Source: Fundidesulfovibrio terrae (GTDB taxonomy: Bacteria; Desulfobacterota; Desulfovibrionia; Desulfovibrionales; Desulfovibrionaceae). From it: a stretch of DNA of 64,000 nt. Under the pieces are notes generated by a model. The model saw nothing but the letters and a program-made list of their open reading frames with translations, was not told the DNA's origin and did not search any database. The position numbers were made by a program, and so were the translations under genes. Positions 1 to 6,450 of the stretch are shown here, in pieces (position 1 is the first letter of the stretch; each line of letters begins with the position of its first letter). The stretch spans positions 496,001-560,000 of the forward strand of contig NZ_JAKZFS010000001.1 of assembly GCF_022808915.1 (NCBI RefSeq). The letters run 5' to 3'.

Positions 1-1469
1 CCGCGCTCACTGAATCCGGGCGCAAGAAGGCCATCGATCTTGCCGCGCGCATCGAGACCTTCCAGGAGACCCCGGACGCACCCGAGGCCCTGGCCGCGAT
101 CCCCAAGCTGCACCTGAAGGACCTGCCCACGCAAAACAAGGCCATCCCCGGCCAGTGGCGCGACGGCGCGGTCTTCTTCCACGATCTGCCCACCAACGGG
201 GTCATCTATCTGGAGCTTGGATTCGACCTGGCCGGCGTGAGTCCGGAGCTTCTGCCCCTGGTGCCGCTCTTCGGCCGCGCTCTCTTCGAGATGGGCACGG
301 ACCGCGAGGACTTCGCCGCCTTCTTGAACCGTGCCGCCCGCAAGACCGGCGGCGTCGGGCGCGAGGTGTCGCTGTCGGCCGTGAAGGACGCTGGGCCGGG
401 CCGCGCCTCCTCCAGGCTCATCCTCTCGGGCAAGGCCACCCCGGACCGCACCGGCGAGTTCCTGGAAATCCTGTGCGACTCCATGACCCGGGCGAACCTT
501 GCCGACGAGACCCGCTTCAAGGAGATGCTCTTCGAGGCCAAGGCCCGCGCCGAGCGCCGCATCGCCCCGTCCGGGCACGTCTATGCGTCGCGCAGGCTCA
601 AGGCCCGTTTCCACCGCGCCGCCCTGGCCGAGGAGCGCCTTTCCGGCCTCACCGGCGTCGAGTCGCTGCGCGCCTGGGCCGCGGATTTCGACCGTTCCTG
701 GCCCTGGCTCAGGGACGGGCTCCAGGAACTGCGCAATCAGGTGCTCCGGCGCGACAACCTCCAGGTGAACGTCACCCTGGACGCCAAGAACTACGAAGCC
801 TTCGAGCCCAGGCTCGGCGGCATGCTCTCCTCGCTGGCCGCCGGGGGCTATTCCCCGCAGGATTGGCCGAGCCTCGCGCTTCCCGAGCGCGAAGGCCTGT
901 CCGCGCCGGTGCAGGTGAACTTCGTGGCCCAGGGCCGCGACCTGAACGAACTCGGCTACACCCCTCATGGCTCCATGCTGGTGGCCTGCCGCTACCTGCG
1001 CAACGCCTACCTCTGGGAGCGCGTGCGCGTGCGCGGCGGTGCCTACGGGTCCTTCTGCTCCTTCGACCGCTGGTCGGGGGTGCTGGCCATGCTCTCCTAC
1101 CGCGACCCCAACATCGTGAAGACATTGGACGCCTTCGCCGAGGCCGGGGAGTTCCTGTCCAGGCTGGACATTCCCGCCGAGGAACTGGAACGCGCCATCA
1201 TCGGCACCGTGGGCGACATCGATTCCTACCTGCTGCCCGACGCCCAGGGACACGCCTCCATGGCCCGGCACTGGGCCGGGGACTCCGACGAGGCCCGCCA
1301 GGAGGTACGCCGCCAGGTCATGAACACCACCCTGGACGACCTGCGCCGCGCGGGTGAGGTGATGACCAAGGCCATGCACGGCGCGCCCGTGGTGGTGCTG
1401 GGCTCCGAGGAGGGGCTGAAGGACGCGGGCAAGACGCTGAAGGGCCTGGAGATAAACAGGGCCATGTAA
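1..1469 (+). CDS. M16C (presequence protease-like) metallopeptidase, C-terminal part
   Basis: The open frame enters from the left edge (first full codon at base 3) and gives 488 residues ending in EINRAM. The visible part resembles the C-terminal half of M16C/PreP-type insulinase-family peptidases: a stretch around VQVNFVAQG, the VRGGAYGSFCSF segment (the Arg/Tyr substrate-binding region of the second half), then a helical end. In this family the zinc motif HxxEH lies near the N-terminus, so it would be outside the window and cannot be checked. Predicted role: degradation of small unfolded peptides. The GTG at 237 is internal, because coding-like sequence continues upstream of it. The gene ends before a strong bidirectional hairpin. 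Confidence 0.85.
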   Translation, partial: ALTESGRKKAIDLAARIETFQETPDAPEALAAIPKLHLKDLPTQNKAIPGQWRDGAVFFHDLPTNGVIYLELGFDLAGVSPELLPLVPLFGRALFEMGTDREDFAAFLNRAARKTGGVGREVSLSAVKDAGPGRASSRLILSGKATPDRTGEFLEILCDSMTRANLADETRFKEMLFEAKARAERRIAPSGHVYASRRLKARFHRAALAEERLSGLTGVESLRAWAADFDRSWPWLRDGLQELRNQVLRRDNLQVNVTLDAKNYEAFEPRLGGMLSSLAAGGYSPQDWPSLALPEREGLSAPVQVNFVAQGRDLNELGYTPHGSMLVACRYLRNAYLWERVRVRGGAYGSFCSFDRWSGVLAMLSYRDPNIVKTLDAFAEAGEFLSRLDIPAEELERAIIGTVGDIDSYLLPDAQGHASMARHWAGDSDEARQEVRRQVMNTTLDDLRRAGEVMTKAMHGAPVVVLGSEEGLKDAGKTLKGLEINRAM

Positions 1470-1511
1470 GCCTGGCGTCGATATTCCGTATATGTTCGAG
1501 ATGTGATTGAT

Positions 1512-1541
1512 GGGCGGGCCGGGCTTATGCCCGCCCCGCCC
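1512..1541. terminator. Bidirectional terminator-like hairpin between convergent genes
   Basis: Nested GC-rich inverted repeat: GGGCGGG, one C, CGGGC, loop TTAT, GCCCG, one C, CCCGCCC. It lies between the stop of the M16C gene and the stop of the convergent hypothetical gene. There is no long T-run on either side, so efficiency is uncertain. Confidence 0.6.
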
Positions 1542-1548
1542 GTCGCGT

Positions 1549-2250
1549 TCAGTTCTCGGGCATGCTCAGTTCAATGTAGCGCAACAGGTCTCCCTCCCTT
1601 GCCTTGCCGGCCTTGCAGCGGGCCTTGAGCGCGGCGAGTTCGGCGGCGCGCGTTGCCCCGGGCAGGCGGTCATCCATGATCCCGGCGTTCTCCAACACCG
1701 GAGCGCTCATGCGCCCGGCCACGGCCCGGCGAATTCTGGCGCGCGGGTCCTCTGCCCCGGCCTGCGCGGAGCGAGACGCCATGGCCCCGGATCTGGCCGG
1801 AGAGTTGCCCCATATGGCGGCTTCCAGGTAATCCCGGATGTGCTTGTAGAGTTCCAGGAATAAGCCTGGGTGCGAGTTGGTCCCGTGCATCACGTGTTGT
1901 CCAAGCCCTCTGGGGAGGTGGCGGATGTAGTCGGCCACCATGGGATATACCGTGGGGAAAAGCGGGTCGGCCGCCGCCAGCGTCTGGAGCAGTGTGTTGT
2001 CGTTATTGTTCTTGCGCGCTGCCCGACCTTGTGCTTTGTTCCGGTTGTACGTTTCGACAAGACGCGAGCGTTGTTCCGCCATGGCCTGCCAGCGCATGCG
2101 GCCCATCGGGTCCTGGGGCGGCGGCCCGAGGGGCGGGATCATGACATCGGGATTGCCGTCGCCGTCGATGTCCACGGCGTTCAGATGGTTGATCATGCCC
2201 GGAGTGGCCATGAGCCTGGCCAGTATGGACTGGAATGGGGTCCGGGGCAT
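1549..2250 (-). CDS. Hypothetical protein with EF-hand/FG-GAP-like DIDGDGNPD loop
   Basis: This 233-residue product belongs to no family I recognise. Near its N-terminus is a DxDxDGxxD calcium-loop-like motif (DIDGDGNPD) followed by a proline-rich stretch and a mostly helical remainder; there is no signal peptide or membrane segment. The first ATG (2250) lies 58 nt inside the upstream small gene and has no convincing ribosome-binding site. The frame stays open upstream to beyond 2340. Together these suggest that the real product begins in the upstream reading frame and reaches this one by a -1 shift around 2290-2330, or that the pair is a frameshifted gene. It is the last gene of the leftward unit preceded by the 2558-2577 dyad. 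Confidence 0.6.
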   Translation of the reverse strand: MPRTPFQSILARLMATPGMINHLNAVDIDGDGNPDVMIPPLGPPPQDPMGRMRWQAMAEQRSRLVETYNRNKAQGRAARKNNNDNTLLQTLAAADPLFPTVYPMVADYIRHLPRGLGQHVMHGTNSHPGLFLELYKHIRDYLEAAIWGNSPARSGAMASRSAQAGAEDPRARIRRAVAGRMSAPVLENAGIMDDRLPGATRAAELAALKARCKAGKAREGDLLRYIELSMPEN

Positions 2251-2471
2251 GGCCGCCAGGGGTGCGATCCCCGGCTGCCGGATTCCGCCGCGCTCGATTC
2301 CTGGGCTTGAGCCCGGCGTCGCATGATTTCTTCGTCCGGCAGGTCGGACTCGCCGGGCGCGAATCCGGCGAGGTGCTCGATGTAGCGTTTGTACCGCTGC
2401 TCGTTGAGAGCCTGCCGGTCGGCCGCTTCCGAGGCGGCGGGGTCGGTGCGGGTAGATGGTGAATAAGGCAT
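2193..2471 (-). CDS. Small hypothetical protein overlapping the next gene (possible frameshift partner)
   Basis: The ATG at 2471 has a good AGGAGG site about nine bases upstream. The 92-residue product starts MPYSPSTRTDPAASEAADRQ and is hydrophilic, with a helical stretch up to about residue 55. Its tail (after RRRAQAQ) turns Ser/Pro/Trp-rich, as expected when reading out of frame, while the overlapping -1 frame there reads as ordinary protein joining the 233-residue product. Three readings are possible: two overlapping genes, one gene with programmed -1 frameshifting, or a broken or mis-sequenced single gene of about 290 residues. No family was recognised. Confidence 0.55.
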   Translation of the reverse strand: MPYSPSTRTDPAASEAADRQALNEQRYKRYIEHLAGFAPGESDLPDEEIMRRRAQAQESSAAESGSRGSHPWRPCPGPHSSPYWPGSWPLRA

Positions 2472-2557
2472 TTCGGGGTTCCTCCTGTAGGATGGTGTTT
2501 TGCCTTGGCTCTTAGCCAAAGCTCCCCGAAGTGTAGGCAGGAGCGCTTTTATTTCAT

Positions 2558-2577
2558 CCCATATAGCGGTATGTGGG
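2558..2577. promoter_or_regulatory. Operator-like 20-bp dyad, copy 1 (divergent promoter region)
   Basis: CCCATATAGCGGTATGTGGG is a near-perfect palindrome (CCCAyATAsCGsTATrTGGG). It lies 86 bp upstream of the leftward small gene and 72 bp upstream of the rightward micro-ORF set. A matching dyad with matching flanks, in the same orientation, lies at 3960-3979 upstream of the next leftward gene. This is most simply read as a shared regulator-binding site; the regulator is not in the window. Confidence 0.6.
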
Positions 2578-2649
2578 AAAAAAGTTTGGGTGAGGGCGAA
2601 GTTTTTTTGTAAACTGTCCAGAGAACCACGATTCGCAGCTGGAGTGTTT

Positions 2650-2760
2650 ATGATGAGAATCAAACCACTATCTGAGTGGCCGGATAAAGCGAGGGCTTTG
2701 TATGAGGCTGTTGTTTTTATTGCTGGAATTGTTGCTGCAGTATTGTTTATACGCAGTTAG
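2650..2760 (+). CDS. Micro-protein 1, single membrane segment (36 aa)
   Basis: Starts at the first of two tandem ATGs (2650 and 2653) behind GGAG. The product has a charged N-terminal half (MMRIKPLSEWPDKARAL) followed by one hydrophobic helix (VVFIAGIVAAVLFI) and a short RS tail, the layout of a tail-anchored or bitopic membrane peptide. It is first of three closely packed rightward genes in visibly AT-rich DNA, unlike the GC-rich surroundings. No family recognised. Coding status is inferred from the ribosome-binding site, the TM character and the coupled downstream genes. Confidence 0.5.
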   Translation: MMRIKPLSEWPDKARALYEAVVFIAGIVAAVLFIRS

Positions 2761-2775
2761 GAGGTGGAGGCTGCT

Positions 2776-2928
2776 ATGGAATTGGAGTTGCTTGTGCTCC
2801 CTGACAGAGAGATTCAACCGTTATCTTATCGTGTTAGCAAGTCAATAAAAATGTTATTATTTGCATTTGCTTCTTTTGGGTTTGTGATACAGCTTGTTGT
2901 TAGTATAATGAAAGTATGGTGGGCGTAG
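2776..2928 (+). CDS. Micro-protein 2, single membrane segment (50 aa)
   Basis: The ATG at 2776 follows a clear GGAGGTGGAG ribosome-binding region that starts at the stop codon of micro-protein 1. The product (MELELLVLPDREIQPLSYRV...) has a polar 25-residue N-terminus and a hydrophobic helix (MLLFAFASFGFVIQLVVSIM) ending KVWWA. It overlaps the next ORF by 13 nt, which suggests translational coupling. Base composition is AT-rich. No homologous family is known to me; phage lysis or small toxin-type membrane peptides are possible but unsupported. Confidence 0.55.
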   Translation: MELELLVLPDREIQPLSYRVSKSIKMLLFAFASFGFVIQLVVSIMKVWWA

Positions 2929-3059
2929 TGAGAGCAGCTTGCTTGATATTTTTTGATGCAGCTTTTAAAATTTTCGGTTATTACGTTGCCGTAGTTGTGA
3001 TATATTATTCCATGTGCCTCGATTCGCTGGTGTATATTATGAAAAAGCTGGCTGACTAA
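2916..3059 (+). CDS. Micro-protein 3, membrane peptide (47 aa)
   Basis: The ATG at 2916 lies inside the end of micro-protein 2 in another frame. The product (MVGVVRAACLIFFDAAFKIF...) has two hydrophobic stretches (GVVRAACLIFFDAAF and YYVAVVVIYYSMCL) and ends KKLAD. It has no independent strong ribosome-binding site, so expression would rest on coupling. Its TAA stop falls inside the loop of the terminator hairpin at 3044-3074, a tight fit that supports this being the true end of the transcription unit. Function unknown. Confidence 0.45.
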   Translation: MVGVVRAACLIFFDAAFKIFGYYVAVVVIYYSMCLDSLVYIMKKLAD

Positions 3060-3074
3060 TAGTCAGCCTGCTTT
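3044..3074. terminator. Bidirectional terminator at the end of the micro-protein genes
   Basis: Stem AAAGC-T-GGCTGAC, loop TAATA, GTCAGCC-T-GCTTT. It sits between the convergent micro-protein set and the hypothetical gene ending at 3081, and A/T-rich ends on both sides allow function in both directions. Confidence 0.7.
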
Positions 3075-3080
3075 AAATCT

Positions 3081-3779
3081 TCAGGGACGACCGTAGTATG
3101 TGCCAATTTCGTCTGGCGTCATGTTCTCAAAAATAGGGACGCTCGGCTCAGTCCTCAATTCATGCTCGTAGCTGTCCTTCATCCAGCTTGGAGTACCACT
3201 AATTAAGGCGTTGGTCGCAGCACCTAGGCCGCCGGCCAATGCCGCAGCTGGTCCCCCTACAAGCCCGGCCATGAAACCAACACCGCCTTGCAGTGCGGCG
3301 TTACGGGTGGGGAGGGTATTCGAATGCAGCCTTTGTTGTATCTCTTCTTCCGTCGCCATTCGCATTTTGGGGCGAGTATCTATGGCCGGTTCAGAAGAGC
3401 TTATTGTTGAACGGTCTTGCGCCATGATCGGCGTGTCGCCATACTTGGAGGAGTAATCCTCGAAATCCTGTTGGCGCGTCTGCGTCTTCAGGGCGTTGGA
3501 CGCAGCGCTCCCCGCAGGCGCGGAATTGTTGTACACAGCCTTGTCCAGGACCTTGTTCGTCTGCGCTTGGGCATAGTCCGCGATGGGGTGGGCCTTGTTC
3601 TGGGCCGCGCCATAGATGTTCAAGTCCAGCGGGGCAGGCGTGTCCGAATCAATCTTCTTGACGTTGCTCCGGTCGACCGTGCCGTATGCCGTCCCCGGGT
3701 TTACTGGCGGAGCTCCCTCGCCTGGCGGGATGATAATCACTCCATTGTTCTCGTTTGAATCCTCAAAATCTCTGCCCAT
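3081..3779 (-). CDS. Hypothetical protein with C-terminal glycine-zipper segment
   Basis: The ATG at 3779 is chosen because GGGAGGAAATACC precedes it; the frame extends upstream, but through operator and leader DNA. The 232-residue product is polar and Asn/Asp/Pro-rich for about 165 residues, then has a Gly/Ala-rich hydrophobic hairpin (GGVGFMAGLVGGPAAALAGG) of the glycine-zipper type, and ends in an acidic tail with IFENMTPDEIGTYYGRP. There is no signal peptide. Such zippers occur in membrane-inserting proteins (phage ejection proteins, colicin-like helpers, 2TM proteins), but no specific family fits. A dyad matching the one at 2558-2577 lies 181 bp upstream. Confidence 0.6.
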   Translation of the reverse strand: MGRDFEDSNENNGVIIIPPGEGAPPVNPGTAYGTVDRSNVKKIDSDTPAPLDLNIYGAAQNKAHPIADYAQAQTNKVLDKAVYNNSAPAGSAASNALKTQTRQQDFEDYSSKYGDTPIMAQDRSTISSSEPAIDTRPKMRMATEEEIQQRLHSNTLPTRNAALQGGVGFMAGLVGGPAAALAGGLGAATNALISGTPSWMKDSYEHELRTEPSVPIFENMTPDEIGTYYGRP

Positions 3780-4100
3780 GGTATTTCCTCCCTTGAGCGC
3801 GGTTGCTTTTTCCCACTCATCGCAGCCAAGTCTTGCCAGGGAGCTTGGCCGGTCCATCGCCGTTCGATCGGCCTGACCAGCTTCGGAAAGCTTGCAGCCA
3901 ACCCTCCGGCGTTTCAGCCGGAATGGGTTCAAGCATACCCGGGAGTAATGAAATTGCACCCCACATAGCGCTATATGGGAAGAAAGGTGAAATAAACCAG
4001 GCGGGGTTTTAACAGAGGGAAGAACGTTCAAGGCCCAATAATCGATCTCGAACGGAACGGCAGGAGGGCTTCGCCTCCGGAGGCGGGGCTTAGCCCGGAA
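3780..4100. other. Non-coding leader/operator region (about 320 bp)
   Basis: I see no convincing gene here. The region holds the copy 2 dyad (3960-3979), a long untranslated leader for the gene starting at 3779, and at 4073-4096 two adjoining inverted repeats (GCCTCCGGAGGC and GGGCTTAGCCC) that probably terminate the REC-GGDEF gene reading leftward. Confidence 0.5.
3960..3979. promoter_or_regulatory. Operator-like 20-bp dyad, copy 2
   Basis: CCCACATAGCGCTATATGGG is a palindrome apart from one pair. It corresponds to copy 1 at 2558-2577, with flanks also similar (GGGAAgAAAGGTGA against GGGAAaAAAgtttGGGTGA on the + strand; ATTTCAt/AAATTGca on the other side). Both copies have the same orientation relative to the leftward gene that follows. 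Confidence 0.6.
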
Positions 4101-5408
4101 TCAATTCTCGGCGCAGGAGAACGGAATTCCCTGGGCGATGATCACCCGGTTCTTCCCGGCGTTCTTGGCTTCGTAGAGGGCGTTGTCCACCCTGCGGATC
4201 AGGGTCTGGCTGGCTTCGTCGTCCTGGTACTGGGCGACGCCGATGCTGACGGTCAGCTGCCGGTTGATGCCGAAATCCTGCGCAGCGATGGTTTCGCCCA
4301 GTTTGCGGGCCCCGCTGAGGGCGCCGTCCAGGGAGGTCTGCGGCATGACGACCATGAATTCTTCGCCGCCGAAGCGGCAGACGATGTCCGTCACGCGCAC
4401 GCAGGTAGAGATGGTCCGCGCCAGGGACACCAGCACGGAGTCTCCGGTCTGGTGTCCGAACAGGTCGTTGACGGCCTTGAAGTCATCGATGTCCAGCATG
4501 ACCAGGCACAGGTCGGATCCGTAGCGCTTGGCCCGCCCCATCTCGCGGGACAATTCCGTCTCGAACGCCTGGCGGTTGCCGACGCCGGTGAGGAAGTCGC
4601 GCCCGGCCAGTTGGTAGAAGCGGGTCCGTTCGGATTCGATCCTGGAGATGTCGGTGAAGGTGAGCAGGTGCAGCTCCTCGTCGTGCAGGCAGACCTGATC
4701 GATCCTGAGGAGGTAGCGGGCCGGGTGGCTGTGCTTGGGGGAGGCGATGCCGGCCAGGATGAATTCGCGTCCGGCATGGCGGGCAAGCCACGGCAGGATG
4801 CTCTGCGGCAGGGAGGACTGGGCCATGCCGTGGCGCAGGGCCAGGGTGAAATTCCCGCGCAGGTAGGGGCCGAGTTCCTGGCGTTCGGACGCCTGGCGGG
4901 GCAGGATCTGCTGGGGATCGTTGAAGTAGAGGACATGGTTGCCGTCGGTGAGCAGGTGGCAGTTGGGCACGTTGGCCAGCAGGCCGTCGGAGAGCGCCCT
5001 GCGGTAGGCGTCGTGCTTGCGCTTGCCGATCTCGCCCGAGGCGCGATGGAGGCCGCTGAAAATGTCCTCGGCGTGGTAGGGCTTCTTGATGAAAAGGTTC
5101 ACCCCGAGTTCGATGGCGTCGAGGTAGAACCCTTCCTCGCCGTAGCCCGAGGCGACGATGACGAAGGGGTCGCCGCCGGTGTCGCGAACGCCGCGGATCA
5201 TGGACAGGCCGTCCATGCAGGGCATGCGGATGTCGGTGATGATGACGTCGGGCGAGAGCCGCCGGTAGTATTCCAGGCCGGTGACGCCGTTATCCGCCTG
5301 AATGACCTGGCAGACTTTGGTCTCCAGGGCCAGGGTGAGGCCGAGACGCGAAGGGGCGTCGTCCTCGACGATTAACACACTGAGATTGTTCAATCCGTGT
5401 TGCGTCAT
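4101..5408 (-). CDS. Response regulator diguanylate cyclase (REC-PAS-like-GGDEF)
   Basis: The ATG at 5408 places the receiver domain at residues 9-125: acidic pocket EDD, phospho-acceptor D59 in VIITDIRMP, and the conserved Lys in FIKKPYH. A middle region of about 140 residues looks PAS-like. The C-terminal GGDEF domain carries an intact GGEEF signature (about 347-351) and, five residues before it, an RxxD inhibitory site (RVTD), so an active, product-inhibited c-di-GMP synthase is predicted. The 435-residue length suits this architecture. No partner kinase is adjacent. It faces the sppA-rpsA unit in the same direction but is separated by about 110 bp. Confidence 0.88.
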   Translation of the reverse strand: MTQHGLNNLSVLIVEDDAPSRLGLTLALETKVCQVIQADNGVTGLEYYRRLSPDVIITDIRMPCMDGLSMIRGVRDTGGDPFVIVASGYGEEGFYLDAIELGVNLFIKKPYHAEDIFSGLHRASGEIGKRKHDAYRRALSDGLLANVPNCHLLTDGNHVLYFNDPQQILPRQASERQELGPYLRGNFTLALRHGMAQSSLPQSILPWLARHAGREFILAGIASPKHSHPARYLLRIDQVCLHDEELHLLTFTDISRIESERTRFYQLAGRDFLTGVGNRQAFETELSREMGRAKRYGSDLCLVMLDIDDFKAVNDLFGHQTGDSVLVSLARTISTCVRVTDIVCRFGGEEFMVVMPQTSLDGALSGARKLGETIAAQDFGINRQLTVSIGVAQYQDDEASQTLIRRVDNALYEAKNAGKNRVIIAQGIPFSCAEN

Positions 5409-5520
5409 CCCAACCGCGCCATGCCTGTAAAGAATTTGGAGGCAGAATTTCACGAAACAACGACTGTGTCAACGAGGTCCGAAGAAATCGCGGGGAACTG
5501 GTATGCAGGGAGGCTAAGGT

Positions 5521-6450
5521 TTATTCGGCGCGCAGATCAAGGCCGGACTCGGAGGCAGTCATGCCGTGGACAAAGGCTGCGCCCATGCGGCCGAAGAATT
5601 CCTCGAAGCGCGAGGTCTCCTTTTTGGGGCCGCGCACCAGCCTGGGATGCTTCTTGGAGACCCCGGCGAGCTTCTTGAGTTCCTCCAGGGCGTCTTCCTG
5701 GCCGCCCATCTTGTCCACCAGCCCGATGGTGAGGGCGTTGGCCGCGGTCATGGCCTTGCCCTGCAGGGAGTTGATGGCGTCGGGGCTCAAGTTGCGGGAC
5801 TGGGCCACGTCGGCCACGAAGATGTCGCGCAGATCGGTGATGAGTTCCTGGAGGTAGGCCTTGTCCTCGCCGGTCATCTCCCGGAAGGGGGAGCCCGCGT
5901 CCTTGAGCTTGCCGGTGGTGAAGCTGTTGAAGGAGAAGCCCAGGCGCTCGGACGCCTCGCGCACGTTGGGGAACATGCTGCGCACGCCGATGGAGCCGGT
6001 GATGGAGCCGGGCAGGGCGTAGATGACCTTGGCCGGGCAGGCGGCGTAGTAGCCGCCGCTGGCGGCCACGGAGCCGAAGGACGCCACCACGGGCTTTTTC
6101 TCGGCCAGCTTCTTCACGGCCCGGAAGATCTCCTGGGAGGGGCCGAAGCCGCCGCCGCCGGAGTTCACGCGCAGGAGCACTCCCTTGACGGCGCCGTCCT
6201 CGCGCAGCTTGCGCAGAAAAGCCACCATGCGCGCAGAGGATTCGATGGTCCCGTCCAGGTAGGCCACGCCGATCTGCTCGGAGTCGGGCCACGCGAAGGC
6301 GAACTCCTCGTCCTCGAAGGAGGCCGAAGAAAGAAAGGCCATGGCCCCCACAGAGAGGGCCATGGCCATCAAAAGCACGCCGAAGGTGAACAGCACCGGG
6401 TGGCGCTGCCTGAAACCCTTCGGCGGGTTGGTCTCGTTACTGCTGGGCAT
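5521..6450 (-). CDS. sppA: Signal peptide peptidase SppA (36K type)
   Basis: Membrane-anchored serine protease of clan SK that cleaves remnant signal peptides. After a short charged N-terminus there is one TM helix (LFTFGVLLMAMALSVGAMAF), then the ClpP-like fold with IDGxI-like YLDGTIE, the nucleophile S131 in GSVAASGGYY, and the likely general-base Lys in GKLKDAGSP (K183). At 309 residues it matches the short SppA form rather than the 67 kDa enzyme. The ATG at 6450 is preferred over upstream starts; it overlaps the end of rpsA by 14 nt, implying translational coupling in an rpsA-sppA operon. Confidence 0.9.
   Translation of the reverse strand: MPSSNETNPPKGFRQRHPVLFTFGVLLMAMALSVGAMAFLSSASFEDEEFAFAWPDSEQIGVAYLDGTIESSARMVAFLRKLREDGAVKGVLLRVNSGGGGFGPSQEIFRAVKKLAEKKPVVASFGSVAASGGYYAACPAKVIYALPGSITGSIGVRSMFPNVREASERLGFSFNSFTTGKLKDAGSPFREMTGEDKAYLQELITDLRDIFVADVAQSRNLSPDAINSLQGKAMTAANALTIGLVDKMGGQEDALEELKKLAGVSKKHPRLVRGPKKETSRFEEFFGRMGAAFVHGMTASESGLDLRAE

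Noticed and set aside
237-239. GTG 237 as start of the M16C gene
   Set aside because: The frame is open and coding-like up to the left edge; the gene is truncated by the window.
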